Assembly (NCBI RefSeq): GCF_014282275.1
Contig: NZ_VFIA01000011.1
Span: forward strand, 124,001-188,000
Length of the DNA: 64,000 bases
Direction of reading: 5' to 3'
From: Spirosoma utsteinense
Lineage (GTDB): Bacteria > Bacteroidota > Bacteroidia > Cytophagales > Spirosomataceae
Shown here: piece by piece, positions 34,511-43,539 of the stretch
Layout of the letters: every line of letters begins with the position of its first letter
How positions within the stretch are numbered: the first letter of the stretch is position 1
Made by a program: the position numbers and the translations under genes
The notes under the pieces: model-generated
Databases searched by the model: none
The model's input: the letters and a program-made list of their open reading frames with translations, nothing else
Told to the model about the DNA's origin: nothing

Positions 34511-36679
34511 ATGAAAGTTAAGCAACATCCCCTCCATATTCTGGCTAAAACCGCCCTGTTTGCGGCTGGCCTTGCCTGTGTCAGCCCCTTTGCTGTTCAG
34601 GCACAGATTCAATCCAAGACCGGCCTGCCCGTCAGTTCCAGCAGCAAACAGCCCGCCCCAGCGCCCAAAGGACTGGCCAAACTGGAAGTCGACCCCGAAA
34701 AGGAAGACGACTTCTACAAACTGATTTCACTGCCCGTACCGGAGGATATCATTCTGGAAGTGGGCGGCATGGTCACCCTACCCGATGGTAACCTGGCCGT
34801 TTGTACCCGCCGGGGTGAGGTCTGGATCGTTTCCAACCCCTACATCAGCGGCTCGGCGCGTCCTACCTACAAACGCTTCGCCTACGGCCTGCACGAACCA
34901 CTGGGACTGGCCTACAAGGACGGTGATATTTACGTGACCCAGCGCAGCGAACTCACCCGCCTGCACGATGCCGACGGCGATGGTCGCGCCGACTCCTACG
35001 ACAAAATCTATTCGTGGCCCCTGTCGGGCAATTACCACGAGTACTCCTATGGCCCTACCTTCCTGCCCAACGGCAACATGCTCGTCACGCTGAACGTGGG
35101 CTGGAGTAACAGCCTGGGCCACGGCGTCAGTCTGGTGCCCTGGCGCGGCTGGACGCTGGAAATCACGCCCGATGGCAAGATGACCCCCTTCGCGGCTGGC
35201 ATGCGCTCGCCCGCTGGCTATGGCATGAACGCAGCCGGTGACTTCTTCTACACCGAGAACCAGGGTGACTGGGTCGGGTCGGGACGCATCTCGCAGGTAG
35301 AAAAAGGCGATTTCCTGGGCAATGCCGAAAGCCTGCGCTGGACCGATTTACCGGGCTCGCCCCTCAAAATCAAACCGCAGGAGGTGCCCAACACCGGCGA
35401 GCCTTTGTACGATGTATCCAAGAAGTTCACGGCCTTGAAAGCCCCCGCCGTCTGGTTGCCCCACGGCATTCTGGGTATCTCTACATCCGGCCTGCTGACC
35501 GATAACACAAAAGGGAAGTTCGGCCCTTTCGAGAACCAGTTATTCATTGGCGATCAGGGGCAGAGTATCCTGTCGCGGGTCGATTTCGAGAAAGTGAAAG
35601 GCGAATACCAGGGGGTTGTTTTCCCCTTCCGGGAGGGATTCTCATCGGGCGTACTTCGGATGGTATGGGGCCACGACGCATCGATGTTTGTGGGGATGAC
35701 GAGCCGGGGCTGGTCGTCGACCGGTAAAGAGCAGTTCAGTTTGCAGCGGGTGGTCTGGACGGGTAAGATGCCGTTCGAGATGAAGACGATTCACGCCATG
35801 CCGGATGGGTTCGAGATCGAATTCACGGAGCCCGTCGATGCTGAAACAGCCGCCGACCCCGCTTCGTACAAGGTGACGGGTTTCAACTACAAGTACCATG
35901 CTACCTACGGCAGTCCGGTTATCAACCGGGGTGGCTGCCCTATCCGGGGCATCGTCGTATCGAAAGACGGACTCAAAGCCCGCCTGGTGGTCGATAGTCT
36001 GCGACTGGGATATATCCACGAGATTAGCACACCGGGCATACGGTCGACAAAAGGCCGCACCCTGCTGCACAACGTAGGTTACTATACGCTGAACAACATT
36101 CCCGATGGCGACAAGCTGAACGTAGCCAGTATCGCACCCGCCCCGAAACACGACCACGAGATGATGGCCTCTGCGGCCAACACACCGCCGGTAAACACCA
36201 AAGCAGGTACGAAAAAAGGCACAGTAGCGAAACCTGGTACGGCGGCTAAACCGGCAACCGCGGCTGTAGCCAAACGCATTACCGAGATGCCTGCGTCCTG
36301 GGGCGAGCCGGATTATACCATCAACATGGGTACGAAGCCGGGCCTCAAGTTTGCACCCGAGCAGTTTCAGGTAAAGGCGGGCAGCAAGGTGCGGGTGGTT
36401 TTCAACAACGAAGACGACATGCTTCACAACTTCGTAGTGGTGATGCCCGGCTCGGCTATACAGGTGGGCGAACTGGCGATGAAACTAGGGCTGGAAGGTC
36501 AGGAGCGAAACTACATTCCGCAAACCGACAAGGTGTTACACCACACCAATCTGCTACAGCCCAACACCAACGAATCCATCTTCTTCACCGCGCCCGACAA
36601 ACCTGGCGACTACCTGTACGAGTGTTCGGTACCCGGCCACTTCTACGTCATGCAGGGTACCATGAAAGTGGTGAAATAA
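34511..36679 (+). CDS. sorbosone/PQQ-dehydrogenase-like propeller fused to a type-1 copper (cupredoxin) domain
   Basis: A 722-residue exported protein with a signal peptide ending AVQAQ. Residues about 60-430 form a propeller like the PQQ-dependent sugar (sorbosone/glucose) dehydrogenases: GGMVTLPDGNLAVCTRRGEV, YGLHEPLGLAYKDGDIYVTQ, LHDADGDGRADSYDKI, GYGMNAAGDFFYTENQGDW. A beta domain (about 435-540) follows, then an Ala/Lys/Thr/Pro linker. Residues about 600-722 are an azurin/plastocyanin-like domain with all four copper ligands: H639 (MLHNFVV), C705, H710 and M714 (YECSVPGHFYVMQG). The copper site could accept electrons from sugar oxidation in the propeller. PQQ binding is inferred only. 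Confidence 0.85.
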   Translation: MKVKQHPLHILAKTALFAAGLACVSPFAVQAQIQSKTGLPVSSSSKQPAPAPKGLAKLEVDPEKEDDFYKLISLPVPEDIILEVGGMVTLPDGNLAVCTRRGEVWIVSNPYISGSARPTYKRFAYGLHEPLGLAYKDGDIYVTQRSELTRLHDADGDGRADSYDKIYSWPLSGNYHEYSYGPTFLPNGNMLVTLNVGWSNSLGHGVSLVPWRGWTLEITPDGKMTPFAAGMRSPAGYGMNAAGDFFYTENQGDWVGSGRISQVEKGDFLGNAESLRWTDLPGSPLKIKPQEVPNTGEPLYDVSKKFTALKAPAVWLPHGILGISTSGLLTDNTKGKFGPFENQLFIGDQGQSILSRVDFEKVKGEYQGVVFPFREGFSSGVLRMVWGHDASMFVGMTSRGWSSTGKEQFSLQRVVWTGKMPFEMKTIHAMPDGFEIEFTEPVDAETAADPASYKVTGFNYKYHATYGSPVINRGGCPIRGIVVSKDGLKARLVVDSLRLGYIHEISTPGIRSTKGRTLLHNVGYYTLNNIPDGDKLNVASIAPAPKHDHEMMASAANTPPVNTKAGTKKGTVAKPGTAAKPATAAVAKRITEMPASWGEPDYTINMGTKPGLKFAPEQFQVKAGSKVRVVFNNEDDMLHNFVVVMPGSAIQVGELAMKLGLEGQERNYIPQTDKVLHHTNLLQPNTNESIFFTAPDKPGDYLYECSVPGHFYVMQGTMKVVK

Positions 36680-36792
36680 ACGCAGCGATAGTAACCACCT
36701 ATCTAAAATTTGTGGCTGCTGGCACGCCAGCCCGGCGAGGTGTCTGCCGTATCCTGGACTGGCCCTTTTCTCTACTACCTTTCGTTTAACTC

Positions 36793-38631
36793 ATGAAACC
36801 TCAACGCTTTCCCAGCAACCTCCTCCGATCAGCCGCGCTGGTTGCCACCTTAGTTTCCGGCAGCGCACTGGCGCAGGAGCTACCTCTTTCAGAAACTATC
36901 CGGCTCAATCAGCTGGGCTTCTATCCCAATGCCGCCAAAGTTGCCGTCGTCGTCGGTGAGGCAACCGGCCCGTTTCAGGTGATGACACCGGAGACGAAAA
37001 AGGTGGTCTTTAGCGGCACATTGAGCGAAGCCCGCAAAAACGCTATCTCAGGAAAAACGACCCATGCGGCCGATTTTTCGGCCTTTACCAAACCCGGCAC
37101 GTACGTTGTCGTCATACCCGGCCTGGGCCGCTCCTATCCGTTCGAGATTCGCGCCGACGTTCACCGGGCGCTGGCCATCGGTGCCATCAAAGGCTTTTAT
37201 TACCAGCGCACCGCCATCGAGCTGCCGGCCAAATTTGCCGGGCAGTGGTCACGTCCGGCCGGTCACCCCGACACGCGGGTGCTGGTTCATCCCTCGGCTG
37301 CTTCAGCGGGTCGCCCGGCGGGAACGGTCATTTCGTCGCCCAAAGGCTGGTACGACGCGGGCGATTACAACAAGTATATCGTCAACTCCGGTATCACGAT
37401 GGGCACCCTGCTCTCGCTGTGCGAAGACTTTCCGGACTATGTGAAGAAGCTCAACACGAACATTCCCGAAAGCAGCAACAACGTGCCGGACGTGCTGGAT
37501 GAAGCCCTCTGGAACCTGCGCTGGATGCTGACCATGCAGGACCCCGCCGACGGGGGCGTTTACCACAAGCTGACCAACGCCAGCTTCGACGGCATGGTGA
37601 TGCCCGACAAAGCCACCAAAGACCGTTATGTGGTGGCCAAAGGCATTACGGCCACGCTCGATTTTGCCGCCGTCATGGCGCAGGCCAGCCGTGTGCTGAA
37701 ACCGTACAATAACGCCCTCCCCGGCCTGGCCGACTCCTGCCTGACAGCCGCCGTAAAAGCCTGGGGCTGGGCCAAAGCCAACCCGACCGTAGTGTATAAC
37801 CAGCGGGAGATGAATACCAAATTCGATCCCGATGTGTCGACGGGTGGTTATGAAGACCGGAGCGCCGACGATGAATGGATCTGGGCTGCGGCCGAATTGT
37901 ACGTCACCACGAAAGACGATGCCTATTATACGGCGGTCAACCTTTTCCCGGATAACAGGACCCCGCTCCCATCCTGGCCGCAGGTACGGACGCTGGCCTA
38001 CTACACCCTGGCCCGGTCGGGCAATACCCTGACCGCTCTCGGCAAAAAAGACCTGCCCGTTGTCAAGAAACACCTGACGACGCTGGCCGACTCACTCATC
38101 GACGGGGCCGACCGGCAGGCGTTTCAAACCGTAATGGGAAAATCGGCAAAGGATTTTATCTGGGGCAGCAGTTCTGAGGCCGCCAATCAGGGTATTGCGC
38201 TCCTGCAAGCCTACCGGTTTACGGATTCGCCCAACCGCCGTCGTTACCTCCAGTATGCACTTGGCAACCTGGATTACCTGCTGGGGCGCAACGCCGTTGG
38301 CTACTCGTTCGTAACGGGTTTTGGCGACAAAACGCCGATGCATCCCCACCATCGTCCGTCCGTTGCCGATGGCATCGATGCGCCCGTACCGGGTCTGCTG
38401 TCGGGCGGTACCAATGCCAATGCTGCGCGACAGGATAAATGTGCCGGTTACACGACGACAATCGCTGACGAAGTCTACCTCGACGCCGACTGTTCGTATG
38501 CATCCAACGAAATTGCCATCAACTGGAACGCTCCGCTCGTATACCTGGCAGCTGCCCTGGAGGCCCTGCAAACCGATCAGAAAGCAGGGCTTTCACAAGC
38601 GCTCAGCCCGTCCAGAAATACCGGCAATTAA
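36793..38631 (+). CDS. GH9 endoglucanase/cellulase
   Basis: A 612-residue exported glycoside hydrolase with a signal peptide ending ALAQ. Residues about 32-115 are the CelD-type N-terminal immunoglobulin-like domain (LNQLGFYPNAAKVAVV). The (alpha/alpha)6 GH9 barrel follows. Catalytic features are WYDAGDYNKY with D188 and D191 (base pair), the HPHHRPSVADG segment, and the acid E573 in SNEIAINWNAPLVYL. GH9 enzymes cut beta-1,4-glucans such as cellulose, and some cut xyloglucan or mixed-linkage glucan. This is the only clear backbone hydrolase of the locus and sets the inferred substrate. A terminator follows at 38781. Confidence 0.93.
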   Translation: MKPQRFPSNLLRSAALVATLVSGSALAQELPLSETIRLNQLGFYPNAAKVAVVVGEATGPFQVMTPETKKVVFSGTLSEARKNAISGKTTHAADFSAFTKPGTYVVVIPGLGRSYPFEIRADVHRALAIGAIKGFYYQRTAIELPAKFAGQWSRPAGHPDTRVLVHPSAASAGRPAGTVISSPKGWYDAGDYNKYIVNSGITMGTLLSLCEDFPDYVKKLNTNIPESSNNVPDVLDEALWNLRWMLTMQDPADGGVYHKLTNASFDGMVMPDKATKDRYVVAKGITATLDFAAVMAQASRVLKPYNNALPGLADSCLTAAVKAWGWAKANPTVVYNQREMNTKFDPDVSTGGYEDRSADDEWIWAAAELYVTTKDDAYYTAVNLFPDNRTPLPSWPQVRTLAYYTLARSGNTLTALGKKDLPVVKKHLTTLADSLIDGADRQAFQTVMGKSAKDFIWGSSSEAANQGIALLQAYRFTDSPNRRRYLQYALGNLDYLLGRNAVGYSFVTGFGDKTPMHPHHRPSVADGIDAPVPGLLSGGTNANAARQDKCAGYTTTIADEVYLDADCSYASNEIAINWNAPLVYLAAALEALQTDQKAGLSQALSPSRNTGN

Positions 38632-39081
38632 TGCTGACTCTGGCGAATCGCTCTCGTTTATAACGGTGTTCAGTTGCCCAAAGTAACTCATTTGGACTCG
38701 CCCCGGTGGCCGATCAATAACGACGGCTGCCATCGGCCGGATGGTATTAAACCAAGTACTGGCTGTTGATGATAAACAGACCGCTACCGACGATCAGACG
38801 TCGGTAGCGGTTTTTATTTTGCCTTTTCGGCCTCACATTCCTTTTAAAAGCCGGTAGAGGTATATGAAAGTCTTTGTTGACACAGCGCTTCTCTTTTAGC
38901 TAATAGCGACATAAAGTTGCACTATTTAAATACGAACATTGCCTACAGGAGCTATTCTAATCAAATTCTAATAGTATTCTAAGCTTATCCTTACTTGTCA
39001 AGGCCTACTTGCCGATGTAGCTGGGTGGGCTATTTGTCCATTCGGTGTCGCAAACACTTACCTGTTTTCAGACCAACTCGT
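38632..39081. other. 450-bp intergenic region between the polysaccharide locus and the efflux operon
   Basis: It holds the GH9 terminator (38781-38810) and, after it, about 270 bp of A+T-rich DNA leading to the efflux operon. No ORF worth calling was found. The operon promoter should lie in 38860-39080, but no convincing -33/-7 pair was seen. Confidence 0.6.
38781..38810 (+). terminator. intrinsic terminator of the polysaccharide locus
   Basis: CCGCTACCGACG at 38781-38792 pairs with CGTCGGTAGCGG at 38799-38810 (12 bp, 6-nt loop), followed by TTTTTATTTT. This is a textbook Rho-independent terminator, 150 bp after the GH9 stop. Confidence 0.9.
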
Positions 39082-40218
39082 ATGGATTCCTATATAAGCG
39101 TAAACGTTTTACTCGCAAGTATACTGCTGGCGGGTTGTACTGCCCAAAGCGAGACCAAGCAGGAAGAGGCAAGCCCGGCCGTGCCCATCATCCAGCTAAC
39201 GAAACAGGATGCGACCCTGGACCGCGACTATGCCAGTAATCTGGAAGCCGTACAAAACGTAGAAGTGCGCGCCCGGGCCGCCGGCTACCTGGATAGAATC
39301 CTGGTCGATGAAGGCAAGTCCGTTAAAAAAGGGCAGCTACTGTTTCAGCTCAATCCGGCAGAGTATCAGGTCAAAGTTGCGGAAGCACAGGCCAGTCTGG
39401 AAAGTGCCACGGCGCAGGCACAATCGACCGAGGTGGAAATGAGCCGGGTAAAGTTGCTTGTCGATAAAAACGTCATATCCCCGTCTGAACTTAAACTTGC
39501 CCGATCGAAAGGAGAAACAGCCCGGGCAGCCATCGACCAGGCCAGAGCAGCGCTGGCCCATGCCCGGTTGCTGGTATCGCTGACCAGCATTCGCGCGCCC
39601 TTCGACGGTGTTATCAACCGGATCCCTTTCAAGCAGGGAAGCCTGATCGAAGCAGGGGCGTTGCTGACGACCATCTCCGACCTGAGTGAGATCTACGCTT
39701 ATTTTAATGTGTCGGAAAAAGAATACCTGGCCTTCATCAAGAAACGGAAGAACCCCCAGAAATTGACCGTCCAGGATGTCGATCTGTTGCTGGCCGACGA
39801 CTCCGCCTATCCGCATAAAGGCAGGATCGAAACCACAGAAACAGTATTTGAAGGCAACTCCGGTACAATTGCCTTCCGGGCAAGTTTCCCCAACCCCGAC
39901 CGGCTGCTCCGGCATGGGGCTACGGGAAAGGTTCGCCTGACGACCGATGTGGACGATGCCGTGCTGGTACCTCAGAAAGCCGTATTCGAAGTACAGGACA
40001 AAAACTTCGTGTATGTCGTCGATGCCGGCAATAAAGTCAGAACCCGAAGTTTTGTACCCAGCAGCCGGGTCGATCAGTTCTACATCGTCAAGTCGGGGCT
40101 GGCTCCCGGCGACCGCATTGTTTACGAAGGCATTCAAAGTCTGAAAGACGGGATGACCATCGTACCGAAACCCCTGCCTGCCAGTGCCTTGAAGACACTC
40201 TATGCCTCGGCTCAGTAA
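39082..40218 (+). CDS. RND efflux periplasmic adaptor lipoprotein
   Basis: A 378-residue membrane-fusion protein linking an RND pump to an outer-membrane channel. The lipoprotein signal is VNVLLASILLAGC. The first lipoyl half is NVEVRARAAGYLDRILVDEG, followed by a coiled-coil hairpin (about 85-150, Ala/Glu/Gln-rich), the second lipoyl half (SIRAPFDGVINRIPFKQGSLI) and the beta-barrel (RLLRHGATGKVRLTTDVDDAVLVPQKAV). The ATG at 39082 starts the signal peptide. It is the first gene of a three-gene tripartite efflux operon. Confidence 0.94.
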   Translation: MDSYISVNVLLASILLAGCTAQSETKQEEASPAVPIIQLTKQDATLDRDYASNLEAVQNVEVRARAAGYLDRILVDEGKSVKKGQLLFQLNPAEYQVKVAEAQASLESATAQAQSTEVEMSRVKLLVDKNVISPSELKLARSKGETARAAIDQARAALAHARLLVSLTSIRAPFDGVINRIPFKQGSLIEAGALLTTISDLSEIYAYFNVSEKEYLAFIKKRKNPQKLTVQDVDLLLADDSAYPHKGRIETTETVFEGNSGTIAFRASFPNPDRLLRHGATGKVRLTTDVDDAVLVPQKAVFEVQDKNFVYVVDAGNKVRTRSFVPSSRVDQFYIVKSGLAPGDRIVYEGIQSLKDGMTIVPKPLPASALKTLYASAQ

Positions 40219-40320
40219 CTAGAGACCACGTAAACGGTCACCACCAGCATCCGTACCCTACTGAATTTATCGAACCGATAAACAGCCGTTAACGAGACGT
40301 CACCCGGCGTCGCTACGCTT

Positions 40321-43300
40321 ATGTTCAACACCTTCATTAAAAGGCCCCTGCTGTCGACGGTTATTTCCGTCCTGATCGTGCTGCTGGGGGTACTGGCCCT
40401 GACGAGCCTGCCCGTTACCCAGTTTCCCGATATTGTACCGCCTTCGGTAACCGTGACGACCCGGTACACCGGAGCCAGTGCCGACGTGTCGGTAAAAGCC
40501 GTGGCGACTCCCCTCGAACGCGCCATCAACGGCGTGCCCGACATGACGTATATGACGTCTATTTCGGGTAACGACGGAACAACGCTGATAACCATCTTTT
40601 TCAAGGTAGGTACCGACCCCGATCTGGCCGCCGTCAACGTCCAGAACCGCGTAACGACCGTGCTGGACGAACTCCCCGAAGAGGTAATCAAGGCCGGGGT
40701 AGTGACAGAAAAAGAAGTGAACAGTATGTTGCTGTACCTCAACATCATCAGCGACGACCCAACGGTCGACGAGAAGTTCATCTACAATTTCGCGGATATC
40801 AACTTGCTGGCCGAGCTTAAGCGGATCGATGGCGTCGGCTTTGCGGCCATTATGGGTAACCGCGATTACTCCATGCGGGTGTGGCTCAAACCCGATCGTA
40901 TGACCGTTTATGAGGTGTCGGCCGATGAGATAATCGGGGCCATTCGCAAACAGAACGTAGAGGCCGCTCCCGGGAAAGCTGGCGAAAGCGCCGACCGTGA
41001 CCCGCAGATGCTACAGTACGTGCTGCGTTATACGGGTAAGTTCTTCGAACCCAAACAGTACGAAAACATCGTGCTCCGCGCAAATCCGGATGGCTCCCTG
41101 CTTCGACTCAAAGACGTAGCGGAAGTTGAGTTCGGCTCGGTCGACTATGGCGTGCTGTCCAAGACGGATGGTCGACCCTCGGCCGCGATCATGCTCAAGC
41201 AGCGACCCGGCTCCAACGCCAGTGAGGTCATTGCCAACGTAAAAAAACGGATGGCCGAGCTAAAAGTCAGCTCGTTTCCGCCGGGTATGACCTACAATTA
41301 TGCCTACGATGTGTCGCGCTTCCTGGACGCGTCTATCCACGAGGTGGTCCGAACCCTGATCGAAGCGTTCATTCTGGTGTTCATCATCGTGTTTCTGTTT
41401 TTGCAGGACTGGCGCTCTACCCTCATCTGTGCGCTGGCCGTACCGGTAGCGCTGGTGGGTACGTTCGCCTTCATGAACATGATCGGCTTCTCGATCAACC
41501 TGCTCACCCTGTTCGCCCTGGTGCTGGCTATCGGTATCGTGGTCGACAACGCGATCGTGGTTGTGGAGGCCGTCCACGCCAAGATGGAAGAAACGCAGCT
41601 ATCGCCCCGGGCTGCCACCTTTGCGGCCATGGGCGATATTTCCGGGGCTATCGTCGCTATTACGCTGGTGATGTCGGCGGTGTTCGTACCGGTAGCCTTC
41701 ATGTCGGGGCCGGTGGGCATTTTCTACCGGCAGTTTTCGCTGACGCTGGCCATTTCCATTGTCATCTCGGGGGTAAACGCCCTGACGCTTACCCCGGCCC
41801 TGTGTGCTATCCTGCTGCGCCCGGCTCACGGAGAGCAAACAGGGATTATGGGCCGTTTCTTTGCCGGTTTCAACCGGGGCTACGAATCGCTGGCGGGCAA
41901 GTATGAGGCCCTGCTGCGCCGGATCGTGAGTCGGGGCGCCATCACCTGGGGTCTGTTGCTGCTGTTTATCCTGGGCACCTGGGGCATCAGCACCATTCTG
42001 CCCGGCGGCTTTATCCCGACCGAAGATCAGGGCATGATCTACGTAAACGTAACCACACCGGTAGGGGCTACCGTTAGCCGCACCGAAAAAGTGCTGGACG
42101 CCATCGAAGCGGTAGCGTCGAAACAAAAATCGGTCGAGAACGTGTCGACGCTGGCCGGTTTCAGCCTGCTGACCGACGGGGCCGGCGCATCCTACGGCAT
42201 GGGTATGATCAACCTAAAACACTGGGACGACCGCGACGTAACGATGCAGGAACTGATCACGATCCTGGAGGAAAAAACGAAACACATTACCGATGCCAGT
42301 ATCCAGTTTTTCCCGCCCCCGACCGTACCGGGCTTTGGTAACGCCAGCGGGTTCGAAATCCGGCTGCTGGACCAGGGCCGCAGTGGCGACCTGAACAAAA
42401 CGGCGAAGGCCGCTCAGGGCTTTATCGCAGCCCTGAAGAAGCGCCCCGAGATCAGCAACGCCTTCACCAGTTTCGACCCGAGTTTCCCGCAGTATCTGCT
42501 GCACGTCGATCATGACAAAGCAGCCCAGAAGGGCGTCTCGACCGATAATGCCATGAGTACCCTACAGACGTTGATGGGCAGCTATTATGCGTCGAACTTC
42601 ATCCGCTTCGGGCAGATGTATAAGGTGATGGTGCAGGCGGCTCCCCACTACCGGGCCAAACCCGAAGATGTGCTGAACATGCGCGTCAAAAACGATCAGG
42701 GCGAGATGGTGCCCTACTCCAACTTCGTCCGGCTCGAACGGGTCTATGGACCCGAACAGCTTACCCGCTACAACATGTACACCTCGGCCATGATCAACGG
42801 GGATGCTAATCCGGGTTACAGCAGTGGTGATGCCATCCGGGCTGTTCAGGAGGTAGCAGCCACCGAACTGCCCAAAGGGTATAGCTACGAGTGGTCGGGG
42901 ATGTCGCGGGAGGAGGTGCTGTCGGGTAACCAGGCGCTGTATATTTTCGCCATTTGTCTGCTCTTCGTTTACCTGTTGCTGGTAGCTCAGTACGAAAGCA
43001 TTTTTCTGCCGCTGCCCGTGCTGTTGTCGCTGCCCACGGGGGTGTTCGGGTCGTTTATGTTTCTTCAGTTGCTGGGCCTGCAAAACAACATTTACGCGCA
43101 GGTAGCCCTGGTGATGCTCATCGGGCTGCTGGGCAAGAACGCTATCCTGATCGTTGAGTTTGCCAACCAGCGCCAGAAAGAAGGGTTACCCATTATAGAG
43201 GCTGCGCTGGAAGGCGCGGTTTCCCGCCTGCGCCCGATCCTGATGACCTCTTTTGCGTTCATAGCGGGCCTGATTCCACTCTGTATCGCATCGGGGGCGG

Positions 43301-43539
43301 GGGCCATGGGAAACCGGTCTATCGGGACAGCCGCTGCGGGCGGGATGTTTACCGGCACCGTCTTCGGCCTGCTCCTGGTGCCGGGCCTGTATGTCATCTT
43401 CGCCAAACTCGGTGAGCGCTTCGGGTCGAAAAAACGGCCTGACGACGAACCGCAGGCGCATCATCCGGAGCCGTCCAAACCCGGCCAGAATCCAGTATCC
43501 ACCCAAACTCACGTCAATGGTACCGCTATCGTTTCATAA
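40321..43539 (+). CDS. RND efflux pump permease, AcrB/HAE1 type
   Basis: A 1072-residue inner-membrane proton/drug antiporter with 12 expected membrane helices and two large periplasmic loops. Typical parts are FIKRPLLSTVISVLIVLLG, FPDIVPPSVTVTTRYTGAS, FLQDWRSTLICALAVPVALVG, and TM10 IGLLGKNAILIVEFANQ. In TM4 the sequence reads AIGIVVDNAIVVVEAV: D409 is present, but the second of the paired AcrB aspartates (D408 in E. coli) is Asn (N410). The lysine of TM10 is kept. Substrates are unknown. The 3' end overlaps the next gene by 23 bp. Confidence 0.94.
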   Translation: MFNTFIKRPLLSTVISVLIVLLGVLALTSLPVTQFPDIVPPSVTVTTRYTGASADVSVKAVATPLERAINGVPDMTYMTSISGNDGTTLITIFFKVGTDPDLAAVNVQNRVTTVLDELPEEVIKAGVVTEKEVNSMLLYLNIISDDPTVDEKFIYNFADINLLAELKRIDGVGFAAIMGNRDYSMRVWLKPDRMTVYEVSADEIIGAIRKQNVEAAPGKAGESADRDPQMLQYVLRYTGKFFEPKQYENIVLRANPDGSLLRLKDVAEVEFGSVDYGVLSKTDGRPSAAIMLKQRPGSNASEVIANVKKRMAELKVSSFPPGMTYNYAYDVSRFLDASIHEVVRTLIEAFILVFIIVFLFLQDWRSTLICALAVPVALVGTFAFMNMIGFSINLLTLFALVLAIGIVVDNAIVVVEAVHAKMEETQLSPRAATFAAMGDISGAIVAITLVMSAVFVPVAFMSGPVGIFYRQFSLTLAISIVISGVNALTLTPALCAILLRPAHGEQTGIMGRFFAGFNRGYESLAGKYEALLRRIVSRGAITWGLLLLFILGTWGISTILPGGFIPTEDQGMIYVNVTTPVGATVSRTEKVLDAIEAVASKQKSVENVSTLAGFSLLTDGAGASYGMGMINLKHWDDRDVTMQELITILEEKTKHITDASIQFFPPPTVPGFGNASGFEIRLLDQGRSGDLNKTAKAAQGFIAALKKRPEISNAFTSFDPSFPQYLLHVDHDKAAQKGVSTDNAMSTLQTLMGSYYASNFIRFGQMYKVMVQAAPHYRAKPEDVLNMRVKNDQGEMVPYSNFVRLERVYGPEQLTRYNMYTSAMINGDANPGYSSGDAIRAVQEVAATELPKGYSYEWSGMSREEVLSGNQALYIFAICLLFVYLLLVAQYESIFLPLPVLLSLPTGVFGSFMFLQLLGLQNNIYAQVALVMLIGLLGKNAILIVEFANQRQKEGLPIIEAALEGAVSRLRPILMTSFAFIAGLIPLCIASGAGAMGNRSIGTAAAGGMFTGTVFGLLLVPGLYVIFAKLGERFGSKKRPDDEPQAHHPEPSKPGQNPVSTQTHVNGTAIVS

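Noticed and set aside
35642-36427. 261-codon minus-strand open frame opposite the propeller-cupredoxin gene
   Set aside because: It is Arg/His/Cys-rich with no recognisable motif and is entirely antisense to a clear gene, so it is a shadow frame.
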